The translations under genes were made by a program, and so were the position numbers. From contig NZ_LUAV01000014.1 in NCBI RefSeq assembly GCF_002078505.1, forward strand, positions 64,402-128,401: a DNA stretch of 64,000 bases. Reading direction: 5' to 3'. Below, in pieces: positions 27,504 through 35,186 of this stretch (position 1 is the first letter of the stretch; every line of letters starts with the position of its first letter). The stretch comes from Ensifer aridi. GTDB lineage: Bacteria > Pseudomonadota > Alphaproteobacteria > Rhizobiales > Rhizobiaceae. The notes under the pieces are model-generated. The model was not told the origin of the DNA. It was given only the letters and a program-made list of their open reading frames with translations, and ran no database searches.

Positions 27504-27614
27504 CGTTCTGGTCATAATAGCCGAACGGAAGCCGTTGATATCATTGATCTTGGCACCTGGCAGGAAGCGCTCCTAAGCGCACTTCGTTCCTACGCACCAG
27601 AGACACCCCAATGA
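27504..27614 (+). other. Detached 3-prime end of the recombinase gene
   Basis: From attL the frame shared with the recombinase continues VRSGHNSRTEAVDIIDL and ends APETPQ at 27614, 37 residues in all (the first Val codon straddles the core). In the excised circle this would be the natural C-terminus of the recombinase, making it 560 residues. Its stop overlaps the next start as ATGA. In the integrated form it is preceded by chromosomal sequence and is probably not translated as part of a functional protein. Confidence 0.6.
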
Positions 27615-27862
27615 GAATACTATCACTCAAAGTCGCCCCGCCAGGGAGCGGCAATACACTCGCGCGCTTCGACGCTGAGATTGCGCCGGGGATCAAGGCC
27701 TATGGCCTGAAACTTGTCCAATCACAGTCTGGCCTTCGCGTCTTCGGTCCTTCGATTGCCGGCGGCTCGGCCGTCACTTTCGCACCCGAAATCGCCAACC
27801 AACTTGCAAGCATTATTGAGAGGGAAGTCGCCCATAATGACGAACGCCAACAAGCAGGTTAG
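27611..27862 (+). CDS. Hypothetical protein, first gene of the replication unit
   Basis: 83 residues starting MRILSLKVAPPGSG; beta-rich with FDAEIAPGIKAYGLKLVQS. It overlaps the upstream frame by ATGA and the helicase gene by 26 bp, so all three look translationally linked. SpoVG-like small phage proteins have a similar size, but I cannot confirm that. Function unknown. Confidence 0.6.
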   Translation: MRILSLKVAPPGSGNTLARFDAEIAPGIKAYGLKLVQSQSGLRVFGPSIAGGSAVTFAPEIANQLASIIEREVAHNDERQQAG

Positions 27863-29099
27863 AGCCGACGCTCCGCTGGCCCCTGGCGATAAGGTCGAGC
27901 ACGAAACCTTCGGCCCCGCTACTGTTATTAGGGCCGGTTCGTTCACCAGCCTGATCCAAACGCCAGACGGCGGCACAAGTATAGTTTCGAATTCCTGCGT
28001 GAAGGTCATCGCGCTTGCCGCCAATGACAACGCCCCGATCAAGGTCTTCAATCCAGCAGACTGGCATGGCGAGCCGATCCCGCCGAGGCAATGGTATTGC
28101 GAGGGGCTCATCCCCATGCGCACGGTCACGATCCTCAATGGTGACGGCGGCGTCGGGAAATCTCTTCTTGCCCTCCAGATAGCGACAGCCGGTGCGATGT
28201 CGCTCGACACCCTTGGTTTGGCGCCTTTGGCTGGAGGGACAATTTACCTTGGAGCCGAGGATGACGCTGATGAGTTTCAACGCAGGCTTGCTGATATCGC
28301 CCGCGCTCATGGTCACGATCTCGACTACCTTTTCATGCTGCGCCTTATATCTTTAGCCGACCGCGACGCGCTTCTTGCTGTTCCTGACCGAACTGGCAAC
28401 ATGCAGCCGACTTCCCTTTGGCAGGGTCTCGAGACCTACGCGAAGGACTTCAAGCCAAAGCTCATAGTTCTTGACACCGCTGCCGACCTATTCGGTGGTG
28501 ACGAGATCAAGCGGGGCCAGGTCCGTCAATTCATCGCGATGCTCCGAAAGCTAGCTATGGAGATTGACTGCGCGATCGTCTTGCTTGCTCACCCGTCTGT
28601 GCAAGGCATGCAGAGCGGCACCGGCTCGTCGGGCTCCACGGCGTGGAATAACTCTGTCCGCAGCCGGCTTTATCTGACGAGGCCAGACGGCAATGACGCG
28701 GACCCGGATCTTCGCATCCTGAAGACGATGAAATCCAACTACGGCAAGGTTGGCGATGAAATTCGCCTGAGATGGAAGGACGGCGTTTTCGTGCTCGATG
28801 ACGGCAAGCCGCAAGCCGGCGAGACATTGCTTGCCGCCAAGGCTGACCGGGTGTTCTGCGACCTGCTTTCGATGCTGAACCGCCAAGGGCGCAACGTCTG
28901 CCATGTTCCCGGCACGACCTATGCGCCTGCCGTCATGGCGAAGTTGCCAGAGGCGGAAGGCGTGACCAAGCCCCGGCTCGTGGATGCAATGAACCGGCTG
29001 CTGGCATCTGGCGAGATCAAGATAGTTGTCGACGGTCCTGCATCGCGGCAGCGGCAGCGGCTGGTGCTGGCAAGGGAGGATTTCGGGCCGGAGGATTAG
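27837..29099 (+). CDS. RepA-like hexameric replicative helicase (AAA_25)
   Basis: 420-residue RecA-fold ATPase. An N-terminal KOW-like piece (GDKVEHETFGPATVI) is followed by a catalytic core with Walker A GDGGVGKS at 102-109, GAEDDADEFQRR, a Walker B region LIVLDTAADLF, and the AHPS/SGSTAWNNSVRSR motifs of RepA/RSF1010-type helicases. A C-terminal winged-helix-like region follows. It should unwind the element's origin; the repeat array directly after its stop is the likely binding or origin site. Start at 27837 is within the upstream gene. Confidence 0.85.
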   Translation: MTNANKQVRADAPLAPGDKVEHETFGPATVIRAGSFTSLIQTPDGGTSIVSNSCVKVIALAANDNAPIKVFNPADWHGEPIPPRQWYCEGLIPMRTVTILNGDGGVGKSLLALQIATAGAMSLDTLGLAPLAGGTIYLGAEDDADEFQRRLADIARAHGHDLDYLFMLRLISLADRDALLAVPDRTGNMQPTSLWQGLETYAKDFKPKLIVLDTAADLFGGDEIKRGQVRQFIAMLRKLAMEIDCAIVLLAHPSVQGMQSGTGSSGSTAWNNSVRSRLYLTRPDGNDADPDLRILKTMKSNYGKVGDEIRLRWKDGVFVLDDGKPQAGETLLAAKADRVFCDLLSMLNRQGRNVCHVPGTTYAPAVMAKLPEAEGVTKPRLVDAMNRLLASGEIKIVVDGPASRQRQRLVLAREDFGPED

Positions 29100-29101
29100 G
29101 A

Positions 29102-29222
29102 TTCCACCAACCCTTCCACCTCGCTTCCACCAACCTTCCACCGCCTTCCACCAACGCTTCCACCCCCCCCCCTATAACCCCCCACGGGGTGGAAGCACCC
29201 CTGTGCCGGTGGAATCCGGCAC
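29102..29222. repeat. Iteron-like array, candidate replication origin
   Basis: TTCCACC occurs at 29102, 29114, 29125, 29136, 29146 and 29158 (spacing 10-12 bp, one helical turn). Inverted GGTGGAA copies lie at 29188 and 29208. The second is inside a hairpin GTGCCGG-N6-CCGGCAC at 29203-29222. A C-run and short AT stretch (CCTATAA) separate the two halves. It starts two bases after the helicase stop, as in helicase-linked origins. Confidence 0.65.
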
Positions 29223-29266
29223 GGCGCTTCACACCCCTAAACGAAATCAAAGAGGAGAGATCGGAT

Positions 29267-29461
29267 ATGAACGAAGTGATACCCCTTCAAACGCAATTCA
29301 CGGCACGAGACCCAGACAGTGGCGCGCCGCTTACCGTCGTTGGCGTCGACCTGTCGTCAGCATTCGGACCCAAGCTTATCGTTCTGCGCACCGAGGGCGG
29401 CTTTACCTGGCCAGATGTCGTCGAGCAGGTGAAGCGCCCCCCGCCTGGAAACCCTGCATAG
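29267..29461 (+). CDS. Small hypothetical element protein
   Basis: 64 residues from MNEVIPLQTQFTARD with a strong GAGGAGAG ribosome site. Beta-rich (SGAPLTVVGVDLSS, KLIVLRTEGGFTW). No function recognised. Confidence 0.55.
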   Translation: MNEVIPLQTQFTARDPDSGAPLTVVGVDLSSAFGPKLIVLRTEGGFTWPDVVEQVKRPPPGNPA

Positions 29462-29472
29462 GAGGCGAACAC

Positions 29473-29625
29473 ATGACCAACGTCGACGAATTTCCCGAAC
29501 GCCCACTGCACGGCCGGCGCCTTAGTTGGGAGGAGTTCTATCGGCTGCGGCCGGACCTGAAGCCCGCTAATGACAATCGGGCGGAAAGTTCGATTGCAAA
29601 GAAACTAGACTCCACAAATGGTTGA
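29473..29625 (+). CDS. Small protein with RPDLKPANDN tail motif
   Basis: 50 residues, ribosome site TAGGAGG. Contains SWEEFYRLRPDLKPANDN, a short motif I have seen in many small rhizobial and prophage proteins. Role unknown. Confidence 0.5.
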   Translation: MTNVDEFPERPLHGRRLSWEEFYRLRPDLKPANDNRAESSIAKKLDSTNG

Positions 29626-29664
29626 TGAACGGCTTAGATGCCCCCGATGCGCGTCGGAGGGGCA

Positions 29665-30498
29665 ATGCAAAACTTACATATCAAATTTGATGGCGGTGAA
29701 GCTGATGAGCATCGCCTACCTATGCGGCACTTAGGCGCCGCGCTAATCGGCATCGATAACATCGTAAATCAAGGTCTCTTTATAGTGGCATACGGGCGTC
29801 CAGCTAAGCGGCGCCACAGGTTTGAGCTCCATCTGGCGACTGAGGAGCCGAAATCTGGATCCGTCGAGATTGTTGCCATTCTGAAGGAGGCTCAGTGGGT
29901 CTTACCGTTGCTCAAAGATTTTGTGGTGGCGGGAGGCGTCGAGATGTCGAAGCACTTCCTAAGCTATGTCCTGATGCGCTTTGGCGGGCGTCCTACGGAG
30001 GCGAATATGCACTTGGAGGCACTCATGCAAATAAATCGAGATCATCTTGCGGCCAGGAATCAGAGCGATGATCAGTGGCGACAGATGGTGCTAAGTGTCG
30101 TCGATCGTTTGGCTCCGCAAGCCCGCCAGGTCGTGGCTCCCGTCGGAAACGGCGCAGCAAGGCTCGCGCTGATCGACGACAGCTCTCCCCCGGTCGTTGT
30201 TGATGAGCCCATCGCCGACGCCATACGATCGAAGCAAGATGATCAAGTAGGCGACATGACGTCTATGGATCTACAAGTGGACGGGATCATCCACCACAGC
30301 AGACAACTTAAGATCATCAATCCCGAGAGTGAAAATCGCTTCATAACTGCGGAAGTCAGAGATCCGCTGTTTAGCCAACTTCCGAACCCATATGCCGATG
30401 CGGCGGCAGCGATGTCTACGATTCGAGTGAAGGCAAAGCCAGTTTATCGCAATGGCGAGCTCTTCAAGCTCTACGTTATGGACCTTGAGAAGCAATAG
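29665..30498 (+). CDS. Uncharacterised cargo protein, 277 residues
   Basis: Starts MQNLHIKFDGGEADEHRLPM with GGAGGGG upstream. The N-terminal part (GGEADEHRLPMRHLGAALIGIDN, then EPKSGSVEIVAIL) resembles a family seen in mobile elements that opens with an F-D-G-x-A-D-H-R-L pattern. A hydrophobic stretch follows (WVLPLLKDFVVAGGV), then a helical middle and a beta-rich C-terminal third. Codon use looks less GC-biased than the flanks. Function unknown; an anti-phage role is speculation. Confidence 0.65.
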   Translation: MQNLHIKFDGGEADEHRLPMRHLGAALIGIDNIVNQGLFIVAYGRPAKRRHRFELHLATEEPKSGSVEIVAILKEAQWVLPLLKDFVVAGGVEMSKHFLSYVLMRFGGRPTEANMHLEALMQINRDHLAARNQSDDQWRQMVLSVVDRLAPQARQVVAPVGNGAARLALIDDSSPPVVVDEPIADAIRSKQDDQVGDMTSMDLQVDGIIHHSRQLKIINPESENRFITAEVRDPLFSQLPNPYADAAAAMSTIRVKAKPVYRNGELFKLYVMDLEKQ

Positions 30499-30756
30499 TC
30501 CACAGGGGTGGTCACATCTCCACCATCGTCAAGCCGCGTACCGGAGCCGCCCCACAGCGTTATCGCTAATACAGTTTTTCCTCGCGCGTGCGCGCAAGCG
30601 CGCGCGAGGGGCGCCCCTTGACGTTTGCAGGTGTTTACACGTTAATGGCATATGTTGTGGCGTATTTCTCTTGTTTACACTATATTTGGTTTCTGCCGCA
30701 CATCATCCACCGCCGACGCGAGTCGGCAGTATTTCTCGAAATCCAGAGGTGACAGC
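30499..30756 (+). promoter_or_regulatory. Control region with GC hairpin and two promoters
   Basis: A long GC hairpin (CCTCGCGCG ... CGCGCGAGG, about 30581-30610) is followed by TTGACG (30618-30623), 17 bp, GTTAAT (30641-30646). A second possible -10 is TATATT at 30681-30686. Each -10 is directly preceded by TGTTTACAC (30632-30640 and 30672-30680), copies exactly 40 bp apart. It should drive the late genes. Confidence 0.5.
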
Positions 30757-31509
30757 TTGGATTGTTCGAATGACAACGTGCCTGTTTTCGACAGGCGCGA
30801 TACCCTCCCCACGTTGGTCGACGACACCGACGACTGGCAACCGGCCCGCACGCACATCAAGGCGCGCGGTATTACAGTGAAGCTCCCCAGCGACGGGCCA
30901 GACCTGAATTGGCGCCTCGATGCCCAAGCAGCGCGGTTGACGTCCAATCGCCTCAGCGGCCAGCACGCCAACGATAATCAGGACTGGCCACTCGCAAAGC
31001 TCCTGCGAACCGAAAAGAACGACCATTGCATGCAGTTGGCCGAGCGCTACCGCGATCTGCATGACACGGCGCAGACGCCACTCCTCGCGGGTCGGGAAGC
31101 CACAGACCTTTACGTGGTTCACAACACCGACGAGGACGGCAAGGACAAAGGCGCAAAGGTTATTACGGGCCGCAAGGCTAATATGGACACGGCACCCCGG
31201 CGTATCGTGATGGCCGGATCGGAAACGAAAACCCGCGCCGCCCCTGTGCCGAAGAAATGGAACGGCGACTGGCCGCTGCTCGCTAGCATCGACGCCAGGC
31301 GCGAACTGGCCGTGCTGCGGTACAGGCTTGCGTACGTTCCCAAGATCCTCGATGCCTTTGAGTGGGCCGTTGTTGACAGCCTGACGCTTGCGGAGATCGG
31401 CGCACGACTCGGCGCTGGCAGCAAGGGCGCAAAGGGCGAGGCTCGAGCGCGGATCTTCGATGGCTTCGGCATCGTCGATCGCTTCTGGCGCAGTCAGCTG
31501 GCCGCATAG
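30757..31509 (+). CDS. Phage-type protein with C-terminal helix-turn-helix-like segment
   Basis: About 250 residues if started at the TTG at 30757 (ribosome site GAGGTG); the frame is open upstream. The acidic N-terminus (LVDDTDDWQPARTHI) is followed by a charged middle and a C-terminal stretch LTLAEIGARLGAGSKGAKGEARARIF that looks like a sigma-region-4-type helix-turn-helix. It may be a late-gene regulator. Two terminators follow. Confidence 0.55.
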   Translation: MDCSNDNVPVFDRRDTLPTLVDDTDDWQPARTHIKARGITVKLPSDGPDLNWRLDAQAARLTSNRLSGQHANDNQDWPLAKLLRTEKNDHCMQLAERYRDLHDTAQTPLLAGREATDLYVVHNTDEDGKDKGAKVITGRKANMDTAPRRIVMAGSETKTRAAPVPKKWNGDWPLLASIDARRELAVLRYRLAYVPKILDAFEWAVVDSLTLAEIGARLGAGSKGAKGEARARIFDGFGIVDRFWRSQLAA

Positions 31510-31514
31510 GAGTA

Positions 31515-31579
31515 CCCCATTTTCAAATCCCAATGGGGATAAAGGGGAAGGGCGCCGGCAACGGTGCCCTTTTTGTTTT
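31515..31579 (+). terminator. Rho-independent terminator with upstream hairpin
   Basis: CCCCATT-N10-AATGGGG at 31515-31538 is followed by GGGCGCCG-GCAA-CGGTGCCC (31550-31569) and a TTTTTGTTTT run. Strong intrinsic terminator for the 30757 gene. Confidence 0.75.
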
Positions 31580-31701
31580 GGGGTGGTCGCTGTCACCGAT
31601 GACCCCTGGTGGGTGGCCGCGCGCGGTTGCTCACCGCCTATTGCTGAGTTCGGATGTAAAACCAGTAATGCCAATCCGGCTCCCATGTGGGCCGGATACT
31701 T

Positions 31702-31744
31702 GGGCTGGAGCGCCGCTGCGGGCTGCTCCGGCCCTTTCTTTTTT
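31702..31744 (+). terminator. Second rho-independent terminator
   Basis: GGGCTGGAGC and GCTCCGGCCC (one G-U pair) with a 13-base loop, then TTTCTTTTTT. It lies 36 bp before the next start, so transcription of the downstream genes must restart or antiterminate. Confidence 0.75.
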
Positions 31745-31779
31745 GATCACCACAATCGTCAATTTCCAAAGGGAAAAGA

Positions 31780-32319
31780 ATGACAACCACCAAAAAGGCG
31801 ATCGACGCCTTGGTGGCGCACGCCGGATTCGATCCGGCGCGCTGCCGCGCTGTCGCTCGAAAATTGACTGACGCCGGCATCCTCCCTATGGGCGGCCCGC
31901 GCAAATCTCCGGAACTAGAAGTCTGGCACTTCATCGACTTGCTGGTGGGCGTTTCTTTGGACGTGCCGCTTAGAGCGATTCCGGAGACGGTATCCGCGTA
32001 TCGAGATCTGGCGCCAGGGGCCGCCGATATGTCCGGCGCTCCGGAACATCTTCGCAAGTCGGCAGGCGATTATCTCGACGTGCTGGCGGAAATAGCCACC
32101 AACGGCGATGCAGACGCGCGGCAGGATATCTCAGGCGCGCAGATCGAGGTCGTCAGCACCTGGCCCGAAATCAGCATCTGCGATGCCGACAGAGCGCATC
32201 GCTTCCAGCCCGTGGGGACGCTGCCGGACCACTGGCAGGGAACGAAGCAGCGTCGGGCAGTCACCATCAACGGCAGAGCTTTTGTGCGCGCCATCCGCGC
32301 AGCCTTCAAAGGAGAATGA
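31780..32319 (+). CDS. Hypothetical phage protein
   Basis: 179 residues starting MTTTKKAIDALVAHAG, ribosome site AGGGAAAAG. The N-terminal third (ARCRAVARKLTDAGILPMGG) could be DNA-binding; the C-terminus RRAVTINGRAFVRAIRAAFKGE is basic. It precedes two genes in a tight rightward operon. No family recognised with confidence. Confidence 0.55.
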   Translation: MTTTKKAIDALVAHAGFDPARCRAVARKLTDAGILPMGGPRKSPELEVWHFIDLLVGVSLDVPLRAIPETVSAYRDLAPGAADMSGAPEHLRKSAGDYLDVLAEIATNGDADARQDISGAQIEVVSTWPEISICDADRAHRFQPVGTLPDHWQGTKQRRAVTINGRAFVRAIRAAFKGE

Positions 32320-32320
32320 A

Positions 32321-32902
32321 ATGGGAATTCTGAAGAAGTCGACGGTCACCGCCTCTCAGTTCCGCGTGCCGTCGCTAGGCGAAGCCGATCAGGACCACCG
32401 CGAGATCGAGCAGAAGATCGCTGCGCTCCAGAGCAACCAGTCAGCAACGGCTCGCGAAATTGCCGCTCTTGAAGAGGACATCCGAAAGCGCCCAGCTCCG
32501 GCAGTGCGAGCAGGTGTTGCAGCGCTACTCGGCGAAGTCGTCGACACTGCGCTCGAAACCAGACCCACGCGCCTGCGTGAGCTTCGGCAGCATGCTCGAG
32601 ACCTTGAGGAAGCCGTCTCCGAACTGAAACGGCGGCTCACGGATCGTCGCGATCGAGCAAGCGCCGCGGTTCGTGCTGCGGTCAAGGATGAATATGGGCG
32701 TCGCGTCGCGGCAGTTGCCGAGGCGCTACGGCAGGCTAACGCCGCTCATTTGGAGTTAGTCGAGATCATCGACCAACTGGAGCGGGAGGACGTCTCTTGG
32801 ACCGCACTCGGCCCGATGCAGCCGAGGTTTTTGGGCGATCCGCGCGACGGTCACGTCCAGCGCTACCTCAGGGAGGCGAAGGAGCTTGGCTATGTTGAGT
32901 GA
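32321..32902 (+). CDS. Coiled-coil phage protein
   Basis: 193 residues from MGILKKSTVTA, ribosome site GGAG. Residues 25-150 are almost continuous coiled coil (EIEQKIAALQSNQSATAREI and following heptads). Scaffolding-like in composition, but no homology is claimed. It overlaps the next small gene. Confidence 0.55.
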   Translation: MGILKKSTVTASQFRVPSLGEADQDHREIEQKIAALQSNQSATAREIAALEEDIRKRPAPAVRAGVAALLGEVVDTALETRPTRLRELRQHARDLEEAVSELKRRLTDRRDRASAAVRAAVKDEYGRRVAAVAEALRQANAAHLELVEIIDQLEREDVSWTALGPMQPRFLGDPRDGHVQRYLREAKELGYVE

Positions 32903-33062
32903 ATACGAACAGGCTGCCGGCAAAGAACGCGACAAGAAGCGTGCGGTAAAGCTGCCAGGCGAAACGCGCCACCTTGAGCGGGTCGAATCTGCGAAGGTAA
33001 TCGCCCGCCGCCTTGCCGTTGCGAAGCGACAGCGAGAACTAGAGGCGAAGCAGCGTGGCTGA
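32892..33062 (+). CDS. Small basic protein overlapping its neighbours
   Basis: 56 residues (MLSEYEQAAGKERDKKRAV), highly charged and helical. It overlaps the upstream gene by 11 bp and the prohead protease start by 8 bp, the tight packing of a phage operon. Function unknown. Confidence 0.55.
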   Translation: MLSEYEQAAGKERDKKRAVKLPGETRHLERVESAKVIARRLAVAKRQRELEAKQRG

Positions 33063-33570
33063 AACCGTTTCAGGGTACGCCATACAGTGGGGCCAGCCCG
33101 CGGTGATAGCCGGTCTCTTCGAAGAGCGCTTCGCCAGAGGCGCTTTCGATAGATCGCTGCGGGAATACCCCGACGTCGTGGCGTTGTGGGGGCACGATGC
33201 GACTAGACCGTTAGGCCGCGTTGCCAACGGAACGCTTACGCTCCGGTCTGATAATGTTGGGCTGTATTACAGCCTGACTCCTAATCCGGAGTCGCCGCTC
33301 GGTAAGGAGGCACTTGTCACCGTCGGCGATCAGCTCGTCAACGAAGTCAGCGTTGGTTTCGCCTCAGAGCAAGAGGAGTGGGACGACAGCGGTGACTTGC
33401 CTCGCCGTCTCATCACGCAAGCCAGGCTGTTTGAAATCTCGCTGGTCCTTTGGGGCGCTTACGGCAAGGCCACCAGCGCCGAGCTCCTGGTGCGCGAACA
33501 TAACCGCACCGCTGCTACTCGCCGCAAAGCCGAAACCGCGATGCGGAAGCGCGGCATTCCTCTCTCCTAA
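33055..33570 (+). CDS. HK97-family prohead protease
   Basis: 171-residue serine protease of the family that matures phage capsids. The start is GTG. Family motifs are GLFEERFARGAFDRSL, the catalytic His in VALWGHDATRPLG (about 47) and the catalytic Ser in VNEVSVGF (about 99). No major capsid gene follows, and the small terminase comes after it rather than before, which is not the usual head-module order. Confidence 0.85.
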   Translation: MAETVSGYAIQWGQPAVIAGLFEERFARGAFDRSLREYPDVVALWGHDATRPLGRVANGTLTLRSDNVGLYYSLTPNPESPLGKEALVTVGDQLVNEVSVGFASEQEEWDDSGDLPRRLITQARLFEISLVLWGAYGKATSAELLVREHNRTAATRRKAETAMRKRGIPLS

Positions 33571-33582
33571 TAAGGATCACTG

Positions 33583-33774
33583 ATGATTGTTGATTTCAAA
33601 TACTCGCTCGGCGACGTCGTACGCACACGCCGCGGCGACAGCGGCAAGATTGTTGCCATGTCGGCATCGGAAGGCAGAAACGAGCCGCTGTTCCGAAGTT
33701 ATCGGCTCGAGCTCGACGACGGCACCCTGACGTGGTGCCCTGAGTTTCGCATCGAGCATGTCATTGGGTGGTGA
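33583..33774 (+). CDS. Small SH3/KOW-like protein
   Basis: 63 residues: FKYSLGDVVRTRRGDSGKIV then YRLELDDGTLTW. The pattern of short beta strands around a GDxV turn resembles KOW/SH3-like folds. A similar pattern is in the 41580 gene and at the helicase N-terminus. Function unknown. Confidence 0.55.
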   Translation: MIVDFKYSLGDVVRTRRGDSGKIVAMSASEGRNEPLFRSYRLELDDGTLTWCPEFRIEHVIGW

Positions 33775-33920
33775 CGGGAGGGGGTACTCAAGCCCTTCCC
33801 GCCTTCAGCCGTCGGGGACCGGCGCGGGCCATTCTTGCACATTCGTGATGCCCCGGTTGCCTAAAAATTCTGACCCCTCTCCGCGACCCGCATCTTCAAG
33901 GATTTTGACAGGAGAAGACG

Positions 33921-34262
33921 GTGGCAAAATCACCGAAAACACCGCCCCACCTGCGGCAAGAGACGCAGAAATGGTTCAAATCGGTGCTTGCCGACTTTGA
34001 GCTCGATGGCCATCACGTGCGCCTTCTGACACTGGCGGCTGAGGCCTGGGACCAGGCGCAGACGGCCCGCGAGGTGCTAGACCGCGACGGGCAGACCTAC
34101 ACCGATCGCTTCGGCCAGCCAAAGGCTCGACCCGAGGTAGACATTCTGCAGAATGCGCGCATCTCGTTTGCCAGGCTCATTCGAGAGCTCGCCCTAGATG
34201 GCGTCGATGCACCAGAGGCACCTCGCGCGCCGCGGACGGCAGACTATGGGAACCGGCGCTGA
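33921..34262 (+). CDS. P27-family small terminase
   Basis: 113 residues, GTG start with AGGAG. The pattern WDQAQTAREVLDRDG, then TDRFGQPKARPEVDILQNAR, is typical of P27-type terminase small subunits, which recognise the packaging site and load the large subunit. The next gene overlaps it (TGATG), but no large terminase follows. Confidence 0.8.
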   Translation: MAKSPKTPPHLRQETQKWFKSVLADFELDGHHVRLLTLAAEAWDQAQTAREVLDRDGQTYTDRFGQPKARPEVDILQNARISFARLIRELALDGVDAPEAPRAPRTADYGNRR

Positions 34263-34540
34263 TGCCGGTACGTCGACGCGAGAACAAACGACGTCTAGCC
34301 GACGGACTAGAGCAGTGGACTTTCGTATTCTCAAGCGGCCACGACTATTTCGGCCAGCTTGCGGAAGTTGGCGTCGAGACGGATCAATATGGCCGCCCAT
34401 CGTTGGAGGAGGCCGAAGCCGCGTGGAAGCGGTTTGGCGAGGCCTTTATGGAACTGCCGCGCCATCCGGACGAGGGCGAGCCGTGGGCGTTGGAGGTGTT
34501 CGGGATGCCTTGGGTGAGCGGTAAGCGTAGGCGCCGCTAA
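34262..34540 (+). CDS. Hypothetical phage protein after small terminase
   Basis: 92 residues, start overlapping the small terminase stop. Contains WTFVFSSGHDYFGQLAEVGV and a basic C-terminus (GKRRRR). Too short for a large terminase. It ends four bases inside the convergent moron gene. Function unknown. Confidence 0.55.
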   Translation: MPVRRRENKRRLADGLEQWTFVFSSGHDYFGQLAEVGVETDQYGRPSLEEAEAAWKRFGEAFMELPRHPDEGEPWALEVFGMPWVSGKRRRR

Positions 34541-34920
34541 ACGACACTACGTTCAGCGCGGTGCACCCGGTTCCTGCGCTTGATCTCCTCAGCGCGCTTA
34601 TTGTCGCCATCGGGCAATCTAACGGGAATGGCAAACGCAATTCTATTGGCCGTACCTGACTTGTGCTCGCCGCCCCCGTCAACGCCGACACCAAAAACCT
34701 TCAAGTTGGCGCCGCCTTTGCCTGAGGTCTCCGCCGATACAGCAACGTCGAATTCGACGATTGTGAAGGTGCCATAGGAACCGGAGGAAAATGCGTTTTT
34801 GCCGCTGGGCAAGCCTGCGCCATCCGCGTTGATGTTTTCTCCGTCTTCGGCAGCCTGCGCTTGTTTCACGCCCGCCACAATCTGCTGAAGGCTCGCCGCC
34901 ACAAAGTCTTTGAGATCCAT
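34537..34920 (-). CDS. Antisense moron with trypco2-like domain
   Basis: 127 residues: an N-terminal helix (LKDFVAASLQQIVAGVKQAQ) then strands with VEFDVAVSAE, GGANLKVFGVGVDGGG and NRIAFAIPVRLP. The order helix, then V-E-x-x-V-x-V, then a G-rich hairpin and a final I-P-V-x-L-P strand matches my memory of the trypsin-co-occurring domain trypco2, known from conflict systems. Ribosome site AAGGTGA. It is the only leftward gene in the structural operon and occupies the place where packaging and head genes are expected. Confidence 0.6.
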   Translation of the reverse strand: MDLKDFVAASLQQIVAGVKQAQAAEDGENINADGAGLPSGKNAFSSGSYGTFTIVEFDVAVSAETSGKGGANLKVFGVGVDGGGEHKSGTANRIAFAIPVRLPDGDNKRAEEIKRRNRVHRAERSVV

Positions 34921-35033
34921 CCGATCACCTTCGATTCCGTCTATCCGGCAGATTGTTCGTGAACAGCGCCGCAATCAAGCGGTGCGCGAAACCCGTCAAC
35001 ATAAAGTTTTCGCCGTCAGGCGAAGGAGTACAC

Positions 35034-35186
35034 ATGCAACAGGAAATCTTGGATGCATTTGCCGAGGCATCTGCGATCGCCGTCTCGCTCGCAGAGCGGC
35101 ACGGCATCGAAGCAATCGCGATGGCGATGCTGTTAGTAGCGCTCGCCGCCGCCGGATCTATCGAGGCGCCAGCGGATGGCGAGTGA
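35034..35186 (+). CDS. Small hydrophobic protein upstream of tape measure
   Basis: 50 residues (MQQEILDAFAEASAIAVSLA) with a hydrophobic C-terminal half, ribosome site AAGGAG. It overlaps the tape-measure start by 11 bp. In this position phages often carry tail chaperones, but the sequence gives no further support. Confidence 0.5.
   Translation: MQQEILDAFAEASAIAVSLAERHGIEAIAMAMLLVALAAAGSIEAPADGE

Noticed and set aside
27330..27614. 94-residue gene across the left boundary
   Set aside because: The part left of attL has a weak TTG start and no recognisable content, while the part right of attL is better explained as the integrase 3-prime end.
29102..29222. CRISPR-like array
   Set aside because: The repeat is only 7 bp with 3-5 bp spacers and inverted copies; this is an iteron pattern. 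No CRISPR array was seen anywhere in the window.
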